Of a DNA stretch of 17,245 nucleotides, positions 12,745 to 17,245 are shown piece after piece. Under the pieces are notes generated by a model that was given only the letters and a program-made list of their open reading frames with translations, was not told the DNA's origin and did not search any database. Every line of letters starts with the position of its first letter. Positions within the stretch are counted from its first letter, which is position 1. The DNA lies in contig JADHWW010000141.1 of NCBI GenBank assembly GCA_016783285.1, positions 1 through 17,245 of the forward strand, given 5' to 3'. A program made the position numbers and the translations under genes. Source of the DNA: Anaerolineae bacterium. GTDB taxonomy: Bacteria > Chloroflexota > Anaerolineae > B4-G1.

Positions 12745-13523
12745 TGACCCGGTTGAACAAGATCGCCATCAGCGGCAAGGGAGGTGTGGGCAAGACCACT
12801 CTCGCTGCACTTCTGGCCCACATTTACGCAGAGCAGAATCGTAATGTCATTGCCATTGACGCCGACCCGGCCGGCGGACTGGCCGAGGCGTTGGGGTTCC
12901 CGCCTGATCTGGTCGCTCAGGTCACGCCGGTGGCCGAGATGGAAGAACTGATCTACGAACGCACGGGCGCAAAGCCTGGCACTTCCGGTGGTTTCTTCAG
13001 CCTCAACCCCCGCGTGGACGATATACCTGACCGTTTCAGCGTTTTACATCGAGGGATTCGCTTCCTGCGGCTGGGCGGGATCGAATCCGGCGGGAGGGGC
13101 TGTATCTGCCCCGAGAGCGCGTTGCTCAGGGCGCTGGTCACCCACCTGCTGCTCTATCGCGACGAGATGATGATTCTGGATATGGAGGCTGGGGTTGAAC
13201 ATCTGGGCCGGGCGACGGCCCGGGCTGTGGATGCGTTCTTGGTCGTCATTGAGCCAGGACGGCGCAGCCTGACTACAGCGGGGCATGTCCGTAAGTTGGC
13301 AGGGGATATCGGCATCAGCCGTGTATACGCGGTGGGTAACAAAGTGCGTGGTGAGAGCGATTGGGTTTTCATTCAGAGTAGCAGCCCTGTGCCTATGCTG
13401 GGCTACTTGTCTGCCAATCCCGAATTGACGGAAGCGGACTTGCGAGGCGAGGGTGTCTTCGACGCCGCGCCTCATGCCGTTGAGGAGACACGGGGGATTG
13501 TGGCTGCACTGGAGGCGCTGTGA
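12741..13523 (+). CDS. CooC/AcsF-type ATPase, nickel-insertion maturation factor for CO dehydrogenase/acetyl-CoA synthase
   Basis: 260 residues. Deviant Walker A ISGKGGVGKTTLAALLA (10-26) with the MinD-type second lysine, IDADPAGGLAEALG (39-52), the paired cysteines GCICPESALLRAL (C121, C123) that form the metal-binding dimer site in CooC, and MMILDMEAGVEHLGRAT (143-160) as Walker B region. These features separate CooC/AcsF from ParA/MinD. It supports loading of nickel into CODH or ACS, whose structural genes are not in this window. Start: ATG at 12741 gives MVTRLNKIAISGKG; upstream TTG at 12714 is less likely because it would add residues from the overlapping frame. No clear ribosome site, as the repeat occupies that position. 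Confidence 0.9.
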   Translation: MVTRLNKIAISGKGGVGKTTLAALLAHIYAEQNRNVIAIDADPAGGLAEALGFPPDLVAQVTPVAEMEELIYERTGAKPGTSGGFFSLNPRVDDIPDRFSVLHRGIRFLRLGGIESGGRGCICPESALLRALVTHLLLYRDEMMILDMEAGVEHLGRATARAVDAFLVVIEPGRRSLTTAGHVRKLAGDIGISRVYAVGNKVRGESDWVFIQSSSPVPMLGYLSANPELTEADLRGEGVFDAAPHAVEETRGIVAALEAL

Positions 13524-14341
13524 GACGTGTCAACGGTGTCAACGGATGGGTCAATGGTGTCAACGGATGGGTCAACGGATGTGGGGTCGTTGCCTTCTGC
13601 GTCGTTGTATCGCTTCTGCACTGGACTGCCCTCGCCGACGAGCCACCGCCGTCGGCGTCCGTAGAGGGGGTGGTTGGTTATCCACAGGAGCATGACCTGA
13701 GTTGTGAATCCCGCTCGGCGACAGACCTGGCTGCTTTTTGGGGAGTACCGTTTGCTGAGGATGATTTCTTCCGCCGACTGCCCAAGTCTGATAATCCCTA
13801 CTGTGGCTTTTTGGGCGATGTAGACCAGCCGCCGGGGAGTATGCCGCCCGCTGGTTATGGCGTCTACGCCGGGCCGATCGCAGCCACGCTGCGTAGTTTT
13901 GGGCTCGACGCACAGGCCCGGCGAGAGTGGGGTCTGGATGATTTGAGGGCGGAACTGGCCGCCGGATGGCCTGTCATCGTCTGGGCTACATACGACATGA
14001 GGCTCCCGGAGATCCAGTCGTGGGTGTCAACGGATGGCGCGACGTCTCCTATCGTGCAATGGCAGCACACTTTCATCGCTGTCGGTTACGATGACGTAGG
14101 TGTCTACTTGGTGGACGCCTACGATGCAGCGACGAAGCATTTCACTCACGAACAGTTCGCCCCGGCCTGGGCGCAGTTGGGCGGGATGGCGGTCACTGTG
14201 CGCGGCCCATCATCGGCACCAGGTGGGAGAGTCTGGGTGTCAACGGTGTCAACGGATGCGGTGTCAACGGTGTCAACGGATACGGATGGCAGCCATAGCC
14301 AGTTCGTCGTAGACGGCCGGTGGCTCATCGGCCCTGAGTAG
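13520..14341 (+). CDS. Secreted C39-family-like cysteine protease, repeat-rich
   Basis: 273 residues from a GTG overlapping the previous TGA (GTGA). Residues 3-20 are VNG repeats; 22-38 are hydrophobic (VVAFCVVVSLLHWTALA), then DEPPP, giving a signal peptide or anchor with the repeat lying between the MRR start and the hydrophobic core. The mature part fits peptidase C39-like proteins: Cys62 in EHDLSCESRSATDLAAFWG, His183 in QWQHTFIAVGYDD, Asp199 in VYLVDAYDA. Two further repeat-coded segments: VSTDG (169-173) and VSTVSTD...VSTVSTDTDG (240-257). No ABC transporter or bacteriocin precursor is nearby, so a lantibiotic-processing role is unlikely. Substrate unknown. Confidence 0.8.
   Translation: MRRVNGVNGWVNGVNGWVNGCGVVAFCVVVSLLHWTALADEPPPSASVEGVVGYPQEHDLSCESRSATDLAAFWGVPFAEDDFFRRLPKSDNPYCGFLGDVDQPPGSMPPAGYGVYAGPIAATLRSFGLDAQARREWGLDDLRAELAAGWPVIVWATYDMRLPEIQSWVSTDGATSPIVQWQHTFIAVGYDDVGVYLVDAYDAATKHFTHEQFAPAWAQLGGMAVTVRGPSSAPGGRVWVSTVSTDAVSTVSTDTDGSHSQFVVDGRWLIGPE
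13526..13582 (+). repeat. GTGTCAACGG repeat tract 10 (signal-peptide region)
   Basis: Mixed 9- and 12-bp units, GTGTCAACG / GTGTCAACGGATGG / GTCAATG / GTGTCAACGGATGG / GTCAACGGATG. Read as VNGVNGWVNGVNGWVNG. Confidence 0.85.
14023..14037 (+). repeat. GTGTCAACGGATGG repeat tract 11
   Basis: Single unit, read as VSTDG inside the C39-like domain, between the ATYDM strand and the catalytic His segment. Confidence 0.6.
14235..14289 (+). repeat. GTGTCAACGG repeat tract 12
   Basis: Two double units, GTGTCAACGGTGTCAACGGA TGCG followed by the same double unit and TACGGATGG. Encodes the serine/threonine-rich tail VSTVSTDAVSTVSTDTDG of the C39-like protein. Confidence 0.85.
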
Positions 14342-14429
14342 GGGCGGCGCATTCTCAGCAGCATGTCCTGCCGAGTAGGGTCGTCCGGTGAATGCGTCGC
14401 CCATATCGCAATATGAGGAGGAAAAAGCG

Positions 14430-15383
14430 ATGCCCAGTATGAAGGACGTTGCCAGGATGATGGAGAAGGTCGGTATTCCTGGGCAGGATGCGTATGATCT
14501 GCCCAGCAGCACCAAGACCTTCCCCGATGGGGCACACTACCGCATGGAGGTCTCCGGCGTGGAGCGCCCCAGGGTGCTGGAGGCGGTGATTGACGAGTCG
14601 CGCAAGCGCAACATCCCCATCCACCGTCTCATTTCGGTGGTGATGGGCGCGACGTTGCTGGACAGGGCCGAACTGAAGGACTTCGCCCAGATGGCCGCCG
14701 ATGCTTGCATGGAGGTCATTCTCACGCCGGGGCCGCGCGCGGGGTGGGACATCGGGCGGCAACTAGCCACGCCCGAAGGGGCGCTCTCCGGCATCCGTTG
14801 TCGAGGTTCCAAGGCGCTGAATCAGACCATCACCGACATTATGACGTGCATTGACCTTGGCTTTCGCGGCTTTCTGGTGGTGGATGAGGGGGAACTCTGG
14901 TTGCTCAACGAGATGAAGAAGAACGGTGACATCCCTGAGGATGTGATCTTTAAGATAAGTATCTATGCCGGCCACGCCAACCCTGCTGGCGGCAGGCTTC
15001 TGGAGATGTTGGGGGCTGGGACGTTCAACCCGATCGCTGACCTGACGCTGCCCCAGTTTGCCGCCATCCGGCAGGCAGTTGACATCCCTCTCGATTTGCA
15101 CATCATCATCACTGAGTCGTTCGGCGGCTACATGCGCTTCTATGACGGCCCGGAGATGGCCCGCACCTGCTCTCCATGCTACTTCAAGATAGAGCCCGGG
15201 CCAGCGTGTGCTGCGACAGGCGCGGCTCTGTACAAGCCGTGGGTTGACGAAGGTATGCTGGCTGACTGGGGACGGGTCAAGGTCAAGTACGCTCAGATTA
15301 TCCACGAGATTATCCAGGAGAACTACCCGAACCTGAGACTGTCCGATCTGGGGCCGGCTGACCTGGCGATTCCGAAGCCATAG
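14430..15383 (+). CDS. U32-peptidase-like conserved protein
   Basis: 317 residues from the ATG at 14430, which follows GAGGAGGAAAA; the in-frame GTG at 14388 lacks such a site. The sequence is well kept and reads like a TIM-barrel enzyme: GAHYRMEVSGVERPRVLEAV, IPIHRLISVVMGATLLD, MEVILTPGPRAGWDIG, FRGFLVVDEGELWLL, VIFKISIYAGHANPAGG, IPLDLHIIITESFGGYMRF, CSPCYFKIEPG. I recall similar proteins being annotated as U32 family peptidases, but no U32 active-site signature can be stated with certainty, so the function is unknown. The pairs Cys/Cys in CSPC (near 254-257) could bind metal. No repeat tract interrupts it, unlike its neighbours. An 88-bp gap precedes it. Confidence 0.7.
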   Translation: MPSMKDVARMMEKVGIPGQDAYDLPSSTKTFPDGAHYRMEVSGVERPRVLEAVIDESRKRNIPIHRLISVVMGATLLDRAELKDFAQMAADACMEVILTPGPRAGWDIGRQLATPEGALSGIRCRGSKALNQTITDIMTCIDLGFRGFLVVDEGELWLLNEMKKNGDIPEDVIFKISIYAGHANPAGGRLLEMLGAGTFNPIADLTLPQFAAIRQAVDIPLDLHIIITESFGGYMRFYDGPEMARTCSPCYFKIEPGPACAATGAALYKPWVDEGMLADWGRVKVKYAQIIHEIIQENYPNLRLSDLGPADLAIPKP

Positions 15384-15488
15384 GGTTGGTAGTTGGTAGA
15401 TTGATGCGAGCAGGGATGCTCGCGCTCCTGGGATGCTTGCGCTCCTGATGGTCTGTGTCAACGGTGTCAACGGTGTCAACGGATACGG
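15384..15488. other. Intergenic region with hairpin, 17-bp tandem repeat and repeat tract 13
   Basis: GCGAGCA-GGGA-TGCTCGC (15406-15423) is a perfect 7-bp hairpin 22 bp after the U32-like stop. It overlaps two tandem 17-bp copies (15413-15429 and 15430-15446) of GGGATGCTCGCGCTCCT differing at one base. Three GTGTCAACG units and GGATACGGAT follow at 15455-15490. No T-run, so termination is uncertain. Confidence 0.65.
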
Positions 15489-15605
15489 ATGAGCCGTCTG
15501 GAAACCGACGTGCGCGGGGTGAAGCGGCGGCTGAAGTCGTGCGTCACGCAGTTGGAGGCGAGGGTGTCCCACCAGGGAGAGGTGGAAAAGGCAGTGAGTG
15601 TGTGA
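15489..15605 (+). CDS. Tiny possible protein upstream of the MNT gene
   Basis: 38 codons: MSRLETDVRGVKRRLKSCVT followed by QLEARVSHQGEVEKAVSV. Highly charged with heptad-like spacing, so a short helical coil is plausible. The ATG is the end of a GTGTCAACGG repeat tract (GGATACGGATG), and the stop lies three bases before the MNT gene. No ribosome site is recognisable. It might be a genuine small gene, a fragment of a longer one or chance; I do not recognise it. Confidence 0.3.
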   Translation: MSRLETDVRGVKRRLKSCVTQLEARVSHQGEVEKAVSV

Positions 15606-15608
15606 GCG

Positions 15609-16049
15609 ATGATCAGGGAAGCATTGATTGAGCGCATAAGGGCCGGAGTGTTGGCTGCTTGTGATGATGTGAGCGGCGTTATCCTCTTCGGCTCCTTCGC
15701 CCGAGGCAAGCCTGCCCACGACGTGGATGTGTTGGTCGTTGTCCGGGGAGCCGGGAAACCACGACGAGAATGGGATGCCCAAGTAATTGCCGTCCGGCGG
15801 GCTATTGGCCCGTTAGGGCTCGACGTGGATGTGCTGATTTACACCGAGGAGGAGTTCCGTGCTGGCTTGCTCTCCCGTTTCCCCTTGCTGCTGGACGTTG
15901 CCTTCGACGGCCAGATCGTCCACGGTGATGGCGAACTGCGCTCGCTGCTCCAGCGGACACGCCAGGACGTGGCGGTGCGCGTGATTCAGCGCACCGAGAC
16001 GGGAGGGTGGCGTTTTCCTGTCCGATACCGGCAACGGACTCTTCTATAG
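15609..16049 (+). CDS. MNT-type minimal nucleotidyltransferase
   Basis: 146 residues. GVILFGSFARGKPAHDVDVLVVV (23-45) carries the GS-x-ARG turn and two metal aspartates (Asp38, Asp40), and LDVDVLIYT supplies the third acidic position (Asp72 or Asp74). This is the MNT half of HEPN/MNT toxin-antitoxin systems, where the nucleotidyltransferase modifies and silences the HEPN ribonuclease. The C-terminus (TETGGWRFPVRYRQRTLL) is typical in form. In contrast to the AbiEii-like protein at 3059, the active site is intact. A full HEPN partner is missing; only a short HEPN-like stretch follows directly. The start ATG is preceded by GTGAGTGTGTGAGCG, a poor ribosome site. Confidence 0.8.
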   Translation: MIREALIERIRAGVLAACDDVSGVILFGSFARGKPAHDVDVLVVVRGAGKPRREWDAQVIAVRRAIGPLGLDVDVLIYTEEEFRAGLLSRFPLLLDVAFDGQIVHGDGELRSLLQRTRQDVAVRVIQRTETGGWRFPVRYRQRTLL

Positions 16050-16129
16050 GCGAAGAGGCGCTGAGACTGGCCCGGCGCTCGCTTGCGACGGCCAGAGGCT
16101 TCGTATATTGGTGGTTTCAGGAGGGCTAA
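16049..16129 (+). pseudogene. HEPN-like N-terminal remnant
   Basis: The frame at 16049 reads GEEALRLARRSLATARGF then VYWWFQEG and TAA. The opening helix looks like the first helix of HEPN proteins that normally follow MNT genes. There is no start codon in this frame and the stretch ends after 26 codons, just where the fumarase ribosome site begins. The length is too short for certainty. Confidence 0.4.
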
Positions 16130-16130
16130 T

Positions 16131-17006
16131 TTGAACGACCAGATCGAATCTTTCGTCGAACTGATCCGCCGGGCGTCAACCGACTTGCCGGCGGATGTAG
16201 AGACGGCGCTGCGGACAGCGCAGGCCCGCGAGGAGCCGGGCTCTGCCGCTGCAGGCGCACTGGAGACTATCCTGGAAAACGTGGCGCTGGCGCGGACGGA
16301 ATCTACTCCCATCTGCCAGGACACGGGTGTGCCTATCTTCTACGTTCGCTATCCCCAGGGGATGAGTACCCGCCAGGTGCGGGCGCAGGGCGAGGAGGCG
16401 GTGGTCGAGGCCACCCGCCGTGCCTACCTGCGGCCCAATGCAGTGAATTCCCTCACCGGCCGCAACAGCGGCAACAACTTGGGGGTGGGCTTCCCGACGT
16501 TTCACTTTGAGGAGTGGGAAGAGGATTATCTGCGGGTGGATTTACTCCTCAAGGGGGGCGGGAGTGAAAACGTGGGTGTGCAGTACAAACTGCCTTACGG
16601 TTCGCTGGAAGCCGGACGCGATCTGGAAGGGGTGCGCCGGGTGGTCTTGGACGCGGTAACCCAGGCGCAAGGGAAGGGATGTGCGCCGAGCGTGTTGGGG
16701 GTGTCCATCGGCGCCGACCGAGGCACCGGCTACGTCCATGCCAAGGAGCAACTCTTCCGCCCGCTGGGTGATGCCAATCCGGTGCCGGAACTGGCGGCGC
16801 TGGAGGAAAGGCTGCTTGGCGAGTGCAATGAATTGGGTATCGGGCCGATGGGCTTTGGGGGAAAGACGACCGTCTTTGGCGTCAAAATCGGGGCTTATCA
16901 CCGCCTCCCAGCCTGTTACTTCGTGAGTATCGCGTATATGTGCTGGGCCTGCCGGCGGGCACGGATGACTGTGCGCAGTGGGGAGGTGAAGTATGGCAAC
17001 TTATGA
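16131..17006 (+). CDS. Fumarate hydratase class I, alpha subunit
   Basis: 291 residues from the TTG at 16131, chosen because AGGAGG (16119-16124) lies six bases upstream; the earlier in-frame TTG at 16083 has none. Interconverts fumarate and malate with an oxygen-sensitive 4Fe-4S cluster. Cluster cysteines: C62 in TPICQDTGVPIFYV, C184 in GKGCAPSVLGVSIGADRG, C232 in ECNELGIGPMGFGGKTTVFG. Also NSLTGRNSGNNLGVG and KGGGSENVGVQYKLPYG. Length matches the two-subunit form found in anaerobes and archaea. The beta gene overlaps by 14 bases. The C-terminal segment is typical for the alpha subunit and ends EVKYGNL. Anaerobes use this enzyme in an incomplete or reductive TCA route, which would suit the acetyl-CoA pathway here. 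Confidence 0.93.
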   Translation: MNDQIESFVELIRRASTDLPADVETALRTAQAREEPGSAAAGALETILENVALARTESTPICQDTGVPIFYVRYPQGMSTRQVRAQGEEAVVEATRRAYLRPNAVNSLTGRNSGNNLGVGFPTFHFEEWEEDYLRVDLLLKGGGSENVGVQYKLPYGSLEAGRDLEGVRRVVLDAVTQAQGKGCAPSVLGVSIGADRGTGYVHAKEQLFRPLGDANPVPELAALEERLLGECNELGIGPMGFGGKTTVFGVKIGAYHRLPACYFVSIAYMCWACRRARMTVRSGEVKYGNL

Positions 17007-17245
17007 TCTGACGATACCGATTTCCGAGGAGGATATTCGTGCCCTCCACGTCGGTGACACAGTGTGTCTGTCCGGCGTGATGACCACCGGGCGCGATGCG
17101 GCCCACAAGTACATGATCGAGACGTTCATCCGTGCTGATGAAGTACCTGAGAGCGAGCAATCGCTTTACGAGGAACTGTTGCGGCTGTTGGGCGGGGGCG
17201 TCATCTATCACTGCGGGCCGGTGGTCCGCCAACTCCCCCCCTCCC
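16993..17245 (+). CDS. Fumarate hydratase class I, beta subunit (3' end outside window)
   Basis: The frame from the ATG at 16993 runs to the window edge: MATYDLTIPISEEDIRALHV, then GDTVCLSGVMTTGRDAAHKY and GGGVIYHCGPVV. The LHVGD, TGRDAAH and YHCGPV motifs are those of the class I fumarase beta subunit, which contributes substrate-binding residues. GGGAGGTGAAG precedes the ATG inside the end of the alpha gene, and the 14-base overlap implies coupled translation. About 84 codons are visible. Confidence 0.92.
   Translation, partial: MATYDLTIPISEEDIRALHVGDTVCLSGVMTTGRDAAHKYMIETFIRADEVPESEQSLYEELLRLLGGGVIYHCGPVVRQLPPS

Larger units (their letters stand above)
12532..12747 (+). pseudogene. Orphan Uma2-like C-terminal tail with in-frame repeat
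   Basis: 71 codons. LRLELRVEG ... VRLVDPATGEKLLTPLEAQE, then a charged helix ending QRLRTELACLRLEG, resembles the C-terminal end of Uma2-family (PD-(D/E)XK nuclease-like) proteins, where a similar strand, 'P.TGE.L.T..E' motif and coiled tail follow the nuclease fold. The catalytic domain is absent. Between the two halves lies VSTVSTVSTD, encoded by repeat tract 8 (12573-12604). The ATG and the final GVNGW also come from repeat tracts. It overlaps the CooC-like start by seven bases, so it may act as a leader frame or be a relic. Uma2 assignment is from memory of the tail motif. Confidence 0.5.

Noticed and set aside
12487..14289. GTGTCAACGG tracts as a CRISPR array
   Set aside because: Units are 9-12 bp, contiguous and without unique spacers; no cas genes are nearby.
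1..17245. tRNA or rRNA genes
   Set aside because: No stretch with cloverleaf-like arms or rRNA-like conserved motifs was recognised by eye; a covariance-model scan would be needed to exclude a tRNA fully.

Overview
The window looks like a high-G+C anaerobe using the reductive acetyl-CoA (Wood-Ljungdahl) pathway. The gene set and repeat style suggest a Chloroflexota (Anaerolineae-like) bacterium; this is inferred from memory of families, not from a search. All convincing genes lie on the + strand. The core is the parts list of the MetFV-HdrABC-MvhD type methylene-tetrahydrofolate reductase complex: hdrA (left edge), mvhD, metV, metF, a second metV-metF pair and a fused hdrCB gene, followed by a CooC/AcsF-type nickel-insertion ATPase. 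Embedded among them are two sensor histidine kinases and two receiver-only response regulators.

Layout. 1-2107: hdrA, open to the left edge, with four repeat-derived in-frame insertions. 2104-3829: an accessory insert between hdrA and mvhD, holding a frameshifted DUF3800 gene, a remnant of a second hdrA 3' end, an AbiEii-like nucleotidyltransferase gene with its own probable promoter, and a small partner gene. 3826-4983: mvhD, interrupted by an in-frame TGA exactly at a conserved cysteine codon (candidate selenocysteine, with a hairpin 3' of it), then metV. 5042-9452: histidine kinase 1, histidine kinase 2 (cyclic-nucleotide-binding-like N-terminus), metF, receiver 1, receiver 2. 9453-9587: a repeat-rich gap. 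9588-12455: second metV, second metF, hdrCB. 12456-14341: promoter-like site, an orphan Uma2-like tail, the CooC-like ATPase and a secreted C39-like protease. 14430-15383: a U32-peptidase-like protein. 15384-16130: repeats, a tiny ORF, an MNT nucleotidyltransferase and a HEPN-like remnant. 16131-17245: two-subunit class I fumarase, beta cut by the right edge.

The strongest feature not explained by ordinary genes is a set of short repeats. A unit built on GTGTCAACGG (9- or 12-bp period) occurs in about thirteen tracts, always in the orientation of transcription, both between genes and in frame inside them (hdrA, receiver 2, hdrCB, the C39 protein, the Uma2-like fragment). The unit is stop-free in all three forward frames and yields VNG or VST(D) peptide repeats. 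A second family (AGTAGGG-like, 7-bp period) and a third (a 34-bp palindrome) also occur both between genes and inside hdrA.

Functionally, HdrA, HdrCB and MvhD would form the flavin/iron-sulfur electron-transfer unit and MetF-MetV the methylene-THF reductase. The CooC-like protein would serve CO dehydrogenase/acetyl-CoA synthase, which is not in this window. The two-component proteins may tune the pathway, but their output is unknown.
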